Source: Rossellomorea marisflavi (lineage in GTDB: Bacteria; Bacillota; Bacilli; Bacillales; Bacillaceae_B). From it: a stretch of 64,000 nucleotides of DNA. The position numbers and the translations under genes are program-made. The notes under the pieces were generated by a model. That model was not told the DNA's origin. It ran no database searches and saw nothing but the letters and a program-made list of their open reading frames with translations. Shown in pieces: positions 47,311 through 56,112 of this stretch (within the stretch, counting starts at the first letter, position 1; each line of letters opens with the position of its first letter). The stretch spans positions 3,538,001-3,602,000 of the forward strand of contig NZ_CP047095.1 in NCBI RefSeq assembly GCF_009806575.1, read 5' to 3'.

Positions 47311-47901
47311 TTGAATTACTCACTCTTTAAATCCATCAATCAACATGCCGGGCATCATCCGTTTTGGGATGGTTTGATGGCAGGGGTTACGAACAATGCC
47401 CTGTTCATTTTTGCCATCGTCCTTGTACTGATGTGGCTGTTCGGAAAGAACGACATGAAGCGGACGGTGCTCTATGCAGGGATCACGGGTATTGTCGCCT
47501 TGATCCTCAATGCCGTCATTGCCCACATATATTTCGAACCAAGGCCGTTCGTCTCCCATGATGTGAATCTGCTTGTTCCTCATGATGCAGACGCATCGTT
47601 CCCGAGTGACCATACGACAGGTGCGATCGCTCTGGCCTTTGCCGTGCTTTACGTGCATCGCAAGCTCGGTTCCGTGATGCTCGCATTCGCCCTTTTGACC
47701 GGATTCTCCCGCATCTATGTAGGGAATCATTATCCCTTTGATGTGGCAGGAAGCATCGTCGTCGCAGGTATTGTCAGCCTGGTGATCTACAAGCTGTATC
47801 CGATCCTTGATCCACTCGTAAACGGGATCATCCGGATCTATAACCGCATTCCCTTTGTTCCTAAATCAAAGGAATCGGCGCGCACCATCGACTTCAAATA
47901 A
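47311..47901 (+). CDS. bcrC: Undecaprenyl-diphosphatase (BcrC-type PAP2 phosphatase)
   Basis: Recycles the lipid carrier of cell-wall synthesis and gives bacitracin tolerance. 196 residues, about five to six membrane helices, with the three PAP2 signature parts: EPRPF, SFPSDHTTG and SRIYVGNHYPFDV. The TTG start has AAAGGAG 6 bases upstream and gives the family's usual N-terminus; longer readings lack a site. Convergent with a DedA gene. Confidence 0.88.
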   Translation: MNYSLFKSINQHAGHHPFWDGLMAGVTNNALFIFAIVLVLMWLFGKNDMKRTVLYAGITGIVALILNAVIAHIYFEPRPFVSHDVNLLVPHDADASFPSDHTTGAIALAFAVLYVHRKLGSVMLAFALLTGFSRIYVGNHYPFDVAGSIVVAGIVSLVIYKLYPILDPLVNGIIRIYNRIPFVPKSKESARTIDFK

Positions 47902-47902
47902 C

Positions 47903-47949
47903 AAAAGGAAAACATCGGTCCGTTTATACGACCGGTGTTTTCCTTTTTT
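47903..47949. terminator. Bidirectional terminator
   Basis: AAAGGAAAACA…CGGTC and GACCG…TGTTTTCCTTT form a long stem between convergent bcrC and dedA genes. Confidence 0.85.
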
Positions 47950-47956
47950 CATCGTA

Positions 47957-48595
47957 TCAGCCCTTCAGTGCCGTCCACTTGTTCTTCACGAAAGCAAATG
48001 CGACGGGTAAGAGGGAAACAGCGACAATGCCAAGTACGAGGACACTGAAGTTATCTTTGATCACCGGGATGTTCCCGAAGAAATAGCCGGCAAACAATGC
48101 GATGCTCACCCAAAGGATTCCCCCTATCACATTATAAGAAAGGAATTTCGCGTAGGGCATCTTCCCCACCCCTGCCGTGAAGGGTGCGAACGTCCGGATG
48201 ATGGGAATGAATCGCGACAGGATGATGGTGGCCGAACCGTGCTTGTCGAAGAAGCGATTGGTCTTGTCCAACGACTCCCTTTTCACGAAAAACAATTTTT
48301 CCCGCGCCTCCACCTTGTTCCCGGAGTAATGACCAATGGTGTAGTTCAGCGTATCTCCGGCAATGGCCGCCACACAGAAGATCAGGAAGATCGGCAGCAG
48401 GTGAATCGACCCGGATGCTGCAAGGGCCCCGGTCGCGAAAAGCAGGGAGTCCCCCGGAAGGAACGGCAATACCACAAGCCCCGTCTCACAAAAAATGATG
48501 GCAAACAAGATGACGTAGATCCATACGCCGTATTCATTCATATACCCTGCTATATGCTGATCAAGATGCAGAAAAACATCGATGATAGTACTCAC
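47957..48595 (-). CDS. DedA-family membrane protein
   Basis: 212 residues with a SNARE-associated/VTT-type fold: GLVVLPFLPGDSLLF near the first re-entrant loop, FDKHGSATIILSRFIPIIRTFAPFTAGVG in the second, and several helices. Members include the C55-P and phosphatidylethanolamine flippases (UptA, PetA). The GTG start has AGGAGC 7 bases upstream. It lies beside bcrC, which makes the same lipid carrier; a role in carrier recycling is plausible but not shown. Confidence 0.87.
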   Translation of the reverse strand: MSTIIDVFLHLDQHIAGYMNEYGVWIYVILFAIIFCETGLVVLPFLPGDSLLFATGALAASGSIHLLPIFLIFCVAAIAGDTLNYTIGHYSGNKVEAREKLFFVKRESLDKTNRFFDKHGSATIILSRFIPIIRTFAPFTAGVGKMPYAKFLSYNVIGGILWVSIALFAGYFFGNIPVIKDNFSVLVLGIVAVSLLPVAFAFVKNKWTALKG

Positions 48596-48679
48596 TCTAT
48601 TAGCTCCTATCCTGATGGCCTATTACTCTATTCATGATAAACGAAGGACCGGCATTTCACCAATCCATCTGATTCAAGT

Positions 48680-49369
48680 CTACTGCATCTCATCCACGCG
48701 CACGCATGTGTATCCTTTCGCCTTGACTGCAGGAAGCACATCCTTCAGCGCATCGATCGTGATGGCCGGCGCCTCTATATCCGCTCCCGGTGTATCTCCA
48801 CAATCATGGAGCAGGACAACGTCTCCCCCTTTGATTCCGGACAAGGCACTTCGGATCTTGTCACTACCGCCAGTCGTTTTCCAGTCTTCTGCCGAAATCG
48901 ACCAGAGGATGATGCGGTAACGGCTATCCTTGATAAAATCGATCAGGTTCAAGATTCCCCAGGGCGGCCGGTAATAGACGGTTCGTTCACCCGTAATCTC
49001 TTCGATGATCGCCGCCGTTTTCTCGATTCCTTCCTTCACCTTCCAAGGACTCATGAGCCAATTGGACTTGTGCTCATAATTGTGGATGCCGAGGAGATGG
49101 CCTTCCCGGTGCATACGCCTGATGATGTCAGGATTCTTCTCAGCTTTGTTTCCGACCACGAAGAATGTGGCTTTCACCCCGTTCTCTTTCAGAACATCCA
49201 GCAGTACCGGCGTATAGGTGGGATCAGGTCCATCATCGAAGGTGAAGGCAATGTCCGTCGGACTCTCCGCCCTTTTCATCACCTTCCACCCGAGTCCACG
49301 TGACAATCCGTATGGAATGACGGTGTACAGGACCAGGAGGAAGAAGATACTTGCTATGATATACACCAT
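48680..49369 (-). CDS. Polysaccharide deacetylase (NodB domain)
   Basis: 229 residues with one N-terminal membrane helix and an outward NodB domain: TFDDGPD (Asp45, Asp46), metal-binding His96 and His100 in HNYEH, YYRPPWG, and VLLHDCGD. It should deacetylate an envelope glycan such as peptidoglycan or a polysaccharide. It is co-directional with, and 39 bases downstream of, a glycosyltransferase gene, suggesting joint action on the same glycan or glycolipid. Confidence 0.87.
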   Translation of the reverse strand: MVYIIASIFFLLVLYTVIPYGLSRGLGWKVMKRAESPTDIAFTFDDGPDPTYTPVLLDVLKENGVKATFFVVGNKAEKNPDIIRRMHREGHLLGIHNYEHKSNWLMSPWKVKEGIEKTAAIIEEITGERTVYYRPPWGILNLIDFIKDSRYRIILWSISAEDWKTTGGSDKIRSALSGIKGGDVVLLHDCGDTPGADIEAPAITIDALKDVLPAVKAKGYTCVRVDEMQ

Positions 49370-49408
49370 TGTGTTCCCTCAATTTCATGTTGATTTTTAT
49401 TCTGTTGA

Positions 49409-50581
49409 TCAGGCTCTTGCAAGTCCGTACACGCCAGCCTGTTCTTCATAGCTTGGAGGCATGTGGACAGTCCCTTCGATGATGCTGTTCATGAATTCAG
49501 CAACCTTTTTCGGCCCTTCGGTTTCAATGCCGTTTTGGTAAAGCTGAATGGATGTCTTCCATTGATCCATGGTCTCGCGGTTCATCAAGATGCCAAGGAG
49601 TTCTTGTTCAAGGGAGTGATCCTGATTGAGTTTGAACACCAAGCCTTTTTCCGTCAGGTACCGCATATTGATCTCCTCTTGTCCGGGCAAAACCGATTGA
49701 ACAAAGATCGGCAGCTTTTTATGCAGGGCTTCACTGATCGTGACACCCCCCGGCTTCGTGACGATCGCATCCACCTCATCGTAGAGCTCGTTCATCTCCT
49801 CCCTGGAGGAAAGATACGGAAGAGGGTTGATGTGATCCGCGTTCCATGATTGCAGCTCTTCATATAGGGCATGGTTGTTCCCACAGAGAACGTAGAGATC
49901 GAACGGCGAACTCTTTTTGAAGGCCTCAAGCTGTTTCATCATACAACCCAGCCCGCTGTTCCCTCCGGCCATTAAGACTTTTGGGCGTGCGCCCGCTGAC
50001 TTGGAGCCGGTGGTGCCTGTGATCTGATGGTGCACAGGAATCCCTGTCACCATCATCCGCTGCTCTGCGATACGATAGCGTTCACCGTATTCGCGCTTCA
50101 ATTCCGGAGTCGGAAGAAGGTGATACTCGATTTCCTCCCGACCCCACACGCTGTTGACGAAGAAGTCCGTGTAGGCATTCATCACCGGCGCTTCACATTT
50201 CCCCTGCCTCTTCAGCTCGCTGAGAAGGTAGGAAGGGAATCCGTGGGTGCAGACGATCAAGTCCGGCTCTTCTTCTACTAGAAGCTGCTCCATCTTCTTC
50301 AGAAAGAAGTAGTGACGGACCTTGAATGATCGGCTCTTTTCTGTTTCTTTATTAAAAAGGGTTTTATACGCAAGATTATAGGTGGCTGGCGCATAACGGA
50401 TCCAATTCAGATAGCTTTTCGTCACCAGCTTTTCAATATGTGGATTGCTATAGCTCAGCAGATCCACCTTTTTCATTTCTATATCAGCCCGTGTTTCCTT
50501 GATGCAATCCATGAGTGCTTCGGCCACTTGATGATGCCCGGACCGCATTTGCAAGAACGGTAAGAATAGAATCTTTTTCAT
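49409..50581 (-). CDS. MGDG-synthase-like glycosyltransferase (GT28 type)
   Basis: 390 residues, GT-B fold. N-domain starts KKILFLPFLQMRSGHHQVAEAL, the MGDG synthase/UgtP/MurG-type acceptor site; the C-domain has MAGGNSGLGCM and KPGGVTISEAL, the nucleotide-sugar site. UgtP-like enzymes glucosylate diacylglycerol; here the acceptor may differ. Resembles YkoN of B. subtilis as far as I recall. Operon with the deacetylase gene downstream. Confidence 0.8.
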   Translation of the reverse strand: MKKILFLPFLQMRSGHHQVAEALMDCIKETRADIEMKKVDLLSYSNPHIEKLVTKSYLNWIRYAPATYNLAYKTLFNKETEKSRSFKVRHYFFLKKMEQLLVEEEPDLIVCTHGFPSYLLSELKRQGKCEAPVMNAYTDFFVNSVWGREEIEYHLLPTPELKREYGERYRIAEQRMMVTGIPVHHQITGTTGSKSAGARPKVLMAGGNSGLGCMMKQLEAFKKSSPFDLYVLCGNNHALYEELQSWNADHINPLPYLSSREEMNELYDEVDAIVTKPGGVTISEALHKKLPIFVQSVLPGQEEINMRYLTEKGLVFKLNQDHSLEQELLGILMNRETMDQWKTSIQLYQNGIETEGPKKVAEFMNSIIEGTVHMPPSYEEQAGVYGLARA

Positions 50582-50698
50582 GTCGATTTCATCTCCTGTC
50601 AGCTCTCAACATGTGATTTCAATCTTTAATCTACCATCAAAAATCCGAAATGCGCCCTTCTTCATCAATTTTTAATGTAAAGAAAAGGAGATATTCAG

Positions 50699-50733
50699 GA
50701 AAAGGAAAACAGCCCGTCATTCCTGAGGGCTGT
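50699..50733 (-). terminator. Terminator overlapping the end of the second DedA gene
   Basis: On the minus strand ACAGCCC and GGGCTGT pair across the stop codon, followed by TTTCCTTTTCC. Confidence 0.7.
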
Positions 50734-51328
50734 TCATTCGTTTCGCTTTTTTCTTTTTCACATAATTGATCAGGACGAACAGGAAGAAAATAGCCAGGAA
50801 CACAAGGCCGAGGTACGGAACATACGCAGGATTGATATCCACCTTGCTGCCGACAAAAAGACCGGCGAGGATGAACGGGAGCGTCCAGATCAACGCCCCT
50901 ACCAGGGACAAGAAGAAGAAGCTTCCGAATCCGATGCGGTTGATCCCGGCAAAATAGGGGCTGATCTGCCGGATGCCCGGCATGTAATAGCCGAGGAGGA
51001 TCGTCCGCCGCACATTCTTCATATATTTCTCCTGCACCTTCTCCCACCTCTCTTCGGTGATGCCCACATACTTCCCGTACTTCCGTATGAACGGGCTTCC
51101 GATGTATCTTCCCACCACATACGCGGAGAGCATCCCGATGAAGGCACCGAAGAAGGCTGATAGCGTGGCGGGAACGAAAGAAAGACTGTGCTGGAAGATC
51201 AGTACGCCGATCAAGAAAAGCAGCGATTCTTCCGGAGCAGGGATCCCGACGATCCCCAGGAATAAGAAAAGAAAGATGATGGCATATCCGTATAGATCCA
51301 AGTAGTGTAAAAGCGTATCGATATTCAT
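50717..51328 (-). CDS. DedA-family membrane protein, second copy
   Basis: 203 residues. VGIPAPEESLLFLIG and YYMPGIRQISPYFAGI mark the two re-entrant regions of DedA/VTT proteins; four to five helices and a basic tail (KKKKAKR). The chosen ATG has GAGGAATT upstream. It is clearly diverged from the other DedA protein 3 kb away, so the two probably serve different lipids. Confidence 0.86.
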   Translation of the reverse strand: MNIDTLLHYLDLYGYAIIFLFLFLGIVGIPAPEESLLFLIGVLIFQHSLSFVPATLSAFFGAFIGMLSAYVVGRYIGSPFIRKYGKYVGITEERWEKVQEKYMKNVRRTILLGYYMPGIRQISPYFAGINRIGFGSFFFLSLVGALIWTLPFILAGLFVGSKVDINPAYVPYLGLVFLAIFFLFVLINYVKKKKAKRMNSPQE

Positions 51329-51471
51329 AATTCCTCTTTTCCGAGACTTCATGAAGTGTCTGTTGGATTTCATAATACTTCCATTAGTTTGCCTCGTCGG
51401 GAGGAGTTTTGCAAGGGGAAATGGGATTCCTTCATGGGAGCACCCTCATCAAATCCCGCACCCCTTCAACA

Positions 51472-51503
51472 AAGAAGCCCGATTTCTCATAAGGAAATCG
51501 AGC
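51472..51503 (-). terminator. Terminator of the YhgE/Pip-like gene
   Basis: On the minus strand GCTCGATTTC and GAAATCGGGC pair (one G-T), followed by TTCTTTG. Confidence 0.7.
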
Positions 51504-51509
51504 ATGTAA

Positions 51510-52706
51510 TCAATGGTTCAGTTCAGACGCAATCTCCTTTTCAGAGACATCCATCTCGACACCCAACGGCTTGAAGGCGGAGAGCAACAGCACGATCAAA
51601 CTGACCACACCGATCGCCGTCATCGACTCAAGTGGACCATTCCATACAAGACCGTGATCGAAGAAGAACATCTCCCTCAAGCCCTCCACCATGAAACGCA
51701 TCGGCAGCCAAGGATAGATCCAATCCTGATAGAAAGTCGGGAGCATTTCCGGAGCAAGCGTCAGAAGCGGAAGACCGAAGAACAACATCAACCCGAAGAC
51801 CGGAAGACCCTTGGACCCGAGAATGGCAAGGACCGCCGAGATCATGAGGTAGAAGCTGTACGATGTGATGCTCAGGAAGATCGCCGTATCCAGGTAGGCC
51901 GGAATATGAATGCCCACAATATCGGAAGCTACCCAGCTTAAACCGAAGCCGACGGCCAGGGCGATCACCATCCCGATTGCTGCCTGCCCGACTTTGACCA
52001 ACAGGCTCTGTTTCCGAGAGGACACCGTCTGTTTCCTGACGAGGAAGAAGATCAGGGCGGCTGTCCCGAGGCTCGCCATCCATAGCGGTTGGAACAGGGA
52101 AACAGGTGAGTTCCCATTGGCACTGTTCTCACCGGGAATATGGACATTGGTCACCTTTTTCTCGATCGGATTGGCAAGGACCTCTGCCTGCTCCATCGAC
52201 AGGGAAGTGGCACCCTGATTCACCATACCGTCCATGACTTGTGTGCGGATCGATTGATTGAGCTGGTCGACCACCCCGTTGAGCATCTGACCGGCCATTG
52301 TGGAAGCGGCCGTGTTCATTCCCTGATTCACGACCACTTCCATCTGTGCCGCTTCAGGCTCTGTTGTCTGGAGCGATGCCTGCTTGGCGCTGAAATCCTT
52401 CGGGATGACCAGTCCGGCGTAGTAGTCCTGTCCGTCCATCCCCTTTTTCATTTCTTCCACGCTAGCCACCTGCACCCATTTCACCGATGTTCCGGACTTT
52501 TCACGGATGTTTTCCAAGACTTTCTCTCCAGTATTCATCTTTTCCTGATCCGGGGCCTTAAATCCTTCATCTGCATTGACTACGGCAATGGGCAGATCCT
52601 TCGGTGTAGGTTGCACGGTCGGTACCGCTGTAAGGGAAAAGATGAAGATAATCACAAATGCGATCACGGGCGATGCCCATACAATTTTGTTTTTGAAAAA
52701 TTTCAT
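51510..52706 (-). CDS. YhgE/Pip-like (ABC-2-type) membrane protein
   Basis: 398 residues: a first membrane helix (~8-26), a large extracytoplasmic region (~27-215) with LPIAVVNADEGF and YYAGLVIPKDFS as in phage-infection-protein/YhgE families, then five helices at the C-terminus. The ATG with AAGGAG upstream was chosen; a longer frame crosses the promoter. Divergent from a TetR gene with a palindromic operator between them, so it is probably a drug- or fatty-acid-responsive exporter; the substrate is unknown. Confidence 0.82.
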   Translation of the reverse strand: MKFFKNKIVWASPVIAFVIIFIFSLTAVPTVQPTPKDLPIAVVNADEGFKAPDQEKMNTGEKVLENIREKSGTSVKWVQVASVEEMKKGMDGQDYYAGLVIPKDFSAKQASLQTTEPEAAQMEVVVNQGMNTAASTMAGQMLNGVVDQLNQSIRTQVMDGMVNQGATSLSMEQAEVLANPIEKKVTNVHIPGENSANGNSPVSLFQPLWMASLGTAALIFFLVRKQTVSSRKQSLLVKVGQAAIGMVIALAVGFGLSWVASDIVGIHIPAYLDTAIFLSITSYSFYLMISAVLAILGSKGLPVFGLMLFFGLPLLTLAPEMLPTFYQDWIYPWLPMRFMVEGLREMFFFDHGLVWNGPLESMTAIGVVSLIVLLLSAFKPLGVEMDVSEKEIASELNH

Positions 52707-52741
52707 ATTGATCAACTCCTTATTATAATGAACATGCTGTT

Positions 52742-52790
52742 GATTAGTAATCACATTGTTGATTATAATGGAATATGACTTCCGTACAAT
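52742..52790 (-). promoter_or_regulatory. Promoter and TetR operator of the YhgE/Pip-like gene
   Basis: On the minus strand TTGTAC (52785-52790), 16 bases and TATAAT (52763-52768) form a good sigma-A promoter. The perfect palindrome TGATTAGTAATCA (52742-52754) lies just downstream of the start of transcription, with a second partial GTTGATTA word beside it. The divergent TetR gene is the obvious candidate repressor. Confidence 0.65.
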
Positions 52791-52859
52791 ACTCAATGTC
52801 CAACGATGTGTCCCATACTCAACACATCCTCACATACTGTCCAGTAAGGAGCGAAAAAA

Positions 52860-53465
52860 ATGAAAAATGATCGCAGGCAGATCCGCACCAAGCAGTTGAT
52901 CCGGGACGCCCTTCTCACCCTTATCCCGGAAAAAAGACTCTCCAAGATCACTGTCAAAGACCTGACCGAACGGGCCGACATCAACCGGGGAACGTTCTAT
53001 CTTCACTATAAGGATGTCGCAGACCTCACCGATCAGTTGAAAGAAGAAATTTTTGCAGAACTTCCCCTCCTCACATCGAGGATTGATCCAACAGACATCC
53101 GAATCGCAGCTAAACAGAACAAACCTTACGAGCCGATCCAAGCGTTATTGGAATACCTCTTATCCCATAGCGACTTCCTCCGGGTCATGTTGCTGCCTGA
53201 AGGAGACCTTCATCTTGCCATGCAGCTAAAGGACTTCATGAAAGAAAACATGCTGAAAAAGTTTGAGCAGTACCTCGGACCCGAAACCGACTCACCCACC
53301 GTGCCCGCCGATTATTTCATGGCGTACATCACTTCGGCCAACATCGGTCTCCTGACGCACTGGATGACAAGTGGAAATGATCTTCCTGTCGAAGATATCG
53401 CCCTGATGATGACAAAGATCATGAGTCAGGGGCCTCTGGAGGCGATGATGGGTGGAGGGCAATGA
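52860..53465 (+). CDS. TetR-family regulator
   Basis: 201 residues. N-terminal HTH: IRDALLTLIPEKRLSKITVKD … DINRGTFYLHYKDVADL, followed by a helical ligand/dimer domain of the TetR_C_33-like type. AAGGAGCG lies 7-8 bases before the ATG. It is divergent from the YhgE/Pip-like gene, with a 13-bp palindrome between. It ends at a strong terminator. Confidence 0.88.
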   Translation: MKNDRRQIRTKQLIRDALLTLIPEKRLSKITVKDLTERADINRGTFYLHYKDVADLTDQLKEEIFAELPLLTSRIDPTDIRIAAKQNKPYEPIQALLEYLLSHSDFLRVMLLPEGDLHLAMQLKDFMKENMLKKFEQYLGPETDSPTVPADYFMAYITSANIGLLTHWMTSGNDLPVEDIALMMTKIMSQGPLEAMMGGGQ

Positions 53466-53474
53466 TCCTCACAT

Positions 53475-53509
53475 AAAAAGCATTCAGCCATGATGGCTGA
53501 ATGCTTTTT
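53475..53509 (+). terminator. Terminator of the tetR gene
   Basis: AAAAAGCATTCAGCC and GGCTGAATGCTTTTT form a 15-bp perfect stem. Confidence 0.9.
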
Positions 53510-53892
53510 CAATAAAATGATGAATGTGTTTATACAGATACCCTCATCAGCATCTCTCCTCCCAATCTTACCGCTCCTCAATACCACAGGTTGTCCTCCT
53601 TTTCTACCCATTGTAAGAACAACATTTTATAACCATCGCTCAAGTATTCAGTGAGATTTTGATGGCATGTATCCCCTTACCCATCTTGAGTAATTTAAAC
53701 GGATCTGAGATTGAAAAATGTTAGTCCATCTCCTTTATCTTCAAAACCGTACTCGATCCAAACATTATCCTAGAAAAACTTTCATCTATTAAAACGATTA
53801 CATTCACAAAAAGGGTTTTAACCCAATATGAACGTGGAATGGTAAATACTGTACTTACTTGAACGAGGAAAATATACAAGGAGGAATCAGCA
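53510..53892. other. Intergenic region, AT-rich, no gene seen
   Basis: About 380 bases without an open frame that has a ribosome binding site. The right part holds GGTTTTAACCC and, about 19 bases on, GGTAAATAC, which only loosely resemble a sigma-B promoter and are spaced too far apart. AAGGAGGAATC precedes the SDR start. Confidence 0.4.
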
Positions 53893-54771
53893 ATGAGCGA
53901 ACTGGACAAACAAACCTTTTTATCAAACGGAGTCACTCCCCAGACACAATCCAAACAGCCTGGAGTCGAAAAAGAGATGGATCCGACACCGATCTATGAA
54001 CTGGAAAGCCATGTGGGTTCAGGAAAGCTGAAAGGCAAGGTGGCCCTCATCACAGGTGGCGACAGCGGAATCGGGAAAGCCGTGGCGATCGGCTATGCGA
54101 AAGAAGGCGCGGATATCGCCATTTCATACTTAGATGAACATGAGGATGCCGAACAGACGAAGAAACGCATCGAAGAAGAAGGCGTCAAATGCACCCTTCA
54201 CCCCGGGGATGTAGCGGATGAAGAATTCTGCTTCAGTGTTGTTGAAGACGTCATCAAAGAGCACGGGAAATTAAATATCCTCGTGAACAACGCCGCACGT
54301 CAGGAAGTGAAGAACAGCGTCACGGAAATCAGCGCAGCGCAGTTGAAGCATACGTTTGACGTGAACTTCTTCTCCATGGTGTACTTCACGAAAGCAGCCA
54401 TCCCTCATCTGACTGCAGGTGACAGCCTGATCTACACCTCTTCCATCAATCCCTACACAGGAAACAAAGCACTGATTGATTACACGTCTACCAAAGGCGC
54501 AATCGTGGCATTCGCCCGTTCCGTTGCACAAGAACTCGCTGAAAAAGCCATCCGTGTGAACGGAGTTGCACCAGGCCCGATCTGGACGCCGCTTATCCCG
54601 GCAACCATGACCACCGAACTACAGGAATCCTTTGGCGTATCCACTCCACTCGGCCGTCCGGGACAGCCCGCAGACCTTGTAGAGCCATACATCCTGCTCG
54701 CTTCAGAAGGATCCGCCTATATGACCGGCCAGTTCATCCACGTGAACGGTGGAGCGTACATGTCCTCTTAA
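53893..54771 (+). CDS. SDR-family oxidoreductase (YdaD/YhxC general-stress type)
   Basis: 292 residues with a ~45-residue N-terminal extension typical of this stress group (PGVEKEMDPTP), then TGGDSGIGKAV for NAD(P), NNAA, catalytic Ser in YTSSINPY, Tyr-x3-Lys in DYTSTKGA, and HVNGGAYMSS at the end. The active site is complete, unlike the SDR near the window start. AAGGAGG lies 8 bases before the ATG. B. subtilis relatives belong to the sigma-B regulon; substrate unknown. Confidence 0.9.
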   Translation: MSELDKQTFLSNGVTPQTQSKQPGVEKEMDPTPIYELESHVGSGKLKGKVALITGGDSGIGKAVAIGYAKEGADIAISYLDEHEDAEQTKKRIEEEGVKCTLHPGDVADEEFCFSVVEDVIKEHGKLNILVNNAARQEVKNSVTEISAAQLKHTFDVNFFSMVYFTKAAIPHLTAGDSLIYTSSINPYTGNKALIDYTSTKGAIVAFARSVAQELAEKAIRVNGVAPGPIWTPLIPATMTTELQESFGVSTPLGRPGQPADLVEPYILLASEGSAYMTGQFIHVNGGAYMSS

Positions 54772-54776
54772 GGATG

Positions 54777-54814
54777 AAAAAACTGCAGAAAATCACTCTT
54801 TTCTGCAGTTTTTA
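54777..54814 (+). terminator. Terminator of the SDR gene
   Basis: AAAAACTGCAGAAAA and TTTTCTGCAGTTTTT pair around a TCACTC loop. Confidence 0.9.
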
Positions 54815-54849
54815 TTATGGAATGAAGCAAACGAAGGAGGAGCAACACG

Positions 54850-56061
54850 ATGAAGACTGTCACATCCGGTTCGTCCACCGATTTTCAGAATCAAGAAGAG
54901 CTGAAGAAGCATGTATTCAAGACGCTTGATTTCTATTACCCCGCCTGCATCGATCACGAAAAAGGCGGCTATATCAATGGCTTCCTGGACGACGGCACCA
55001 TCAATGACACCACCACCAAGCACCTGGTTGCCACCAGCAGGTATATCTATAATTTCAGCATCGGTGCCATCCTTGGCGGAGGTGAACACTATCTTGAAGC
55101 AGCCCGCCACGGTATCCGGTTCTTGAATGAGCACCACCAGGATCATCAGTACAACGGATATTTCTTTGAAATGAACGGCGCCGAAGTGGAGAACCCTGCC
55201 AAGATGGCCTATGGTCACGCCTTTGTCCTGTTGGCATCGTCCATCGCTTACAAAGCAGGTTTAGAAGAAGCAAAAGATGTTATGGAAAATGTGTTTGATT
55301 TGCTCGAAACCCATTTCTGGGATGAGGAGCATGGATTGTATCAGGATGAGTGGAATGCGGATTGGACGAGTCTCTCCCCCTACAGAGGGCAAAACCCCAA
55401 TATGCATCTGTGCGAAGCGATGCTGTCATCATACGAGGCAACCGGAAATGAGGTGTATCTTAGAAGGGCCTATAATCTAGCTAAAAAGGTAACAATCGAT
55501 CTTTCCGACCGCTCAGGGGGACTTGTATGGGAAAACTACACCCCTAAGTGGGAGCCAGATTACGAGTTCAATAAAGGCGATACCAAGGATGAATTCCGCC
55601 CGTACGGCTTCATCCCCGGCCACCAGTTCGAGTGGGCAAAGCTTCTCATGTGGCTCGACCGTCACCGTTCTGAACCGTGGATGCTCGAGAAGGCGGAGGA
55701 TATCTATGAAAGAGCCTGGAAGCTTGCATGGGATGAAGACTACGGTGGTCTCTTCTTTGCCGTTTCACCGGAGCTTGACGTAATCGACCGCGACAAAAAT
55801 TACTGGGTGATGTCAGAAGCCATTGCCGCCTCTGCCCTGCTTGCTGCCAAAACGGAAAATCAGGCATACTGGGAGAAGTATCAACTGCTATTCTCGTACT
55901 CTGCTGATAATCTCATGGATCATGAGCACGGCGGCTGGTATAAGCTCCTCGACCGTGAGAATGAGAAATACAGCCAAGAGAAAAGTTCGCCTCCCAAGAC
56001 GGACTATCATCCCGTGGCGGCTTGTTATCAGGCGATCATTGCGCTGGATGACCCAAGTTAA
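54850..56061 (+). CDS. AGE-family sugar epimerase/isomerase
   Basis: 403 residues, (alpha/alpha)6 barrel of N-acylglucosamine 2-epimerase, mannose isomerase and sulfoquinovose isomerase enzymes. Conserved active-site parts: ATSRYIYNFS, YGHAFVLLA, GHQFEWAKLL with a catalytic His, NYWVMSEAIAA, and TDYHPVAA with the second His. The exact sugar cannot be told; D-mannose/D-fructose-type isomerisation is most likely because no amino-sugar or sulfosugar genes are near. GAAGGAGGAG lies before the ATG. Confidence 0.85.
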   Translation: MKTVTSGSSTDFQNQEELKKHVFKTLDFYYPACIDHEKGGYINGFLDDGTINDTTTKHLVATSRYIYNFSIGAILGGGEHYLEAARHGIRFLNEHHQDHQYNGYFFEMNGAEVENPAKMAYGHAFVLLASSIAYKAGLEEAKDVMENVFDLLETHFWDEEHGLYQDEWNADWTSLSPYRGQNPNMHLCEAMLSSYEATGNEVYLRRAYNLAKKVTIDLSDRSGGLVWENYTPKWEPDYEFNKGDTKDEFRPYGFIPGHQFEWAKLLMWLDRHRSEPWMLEKAEDIYERAWKLAWDEDYGGLFFAVSPELDVIDRDKNYWVMSEAIAASALLAAKTENQAYWEKYQLLFSYSADNLMDHEHGGWYKLLDRENEKYSQEKSSPPKTDYHPVAACYQAIIALDDPS

Positions 56062-56083
56062 TGAATACGTAAAGAAACAACAA

Positions 56084-56112
56084 TGCCCCCTTGAAACAAG
56101 GGGGCCGTTTTT
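56084..56112. terminator. Bidirectional terminator
   Basis: GCCCCCTTG and CAAGGGGGC pair around AAA, between convergent genes; it reaches the stop codon of the LOV-STAS gene. Confidence 0.85.

Noticed and set aside
53810..53870. Sigma-B promoter before the YdaD-like SDR
   Set aside because: GTTTTAA and GGTAAA are present but about 19-20 bases apart, longer than the usual 12-15, so I do not call it.
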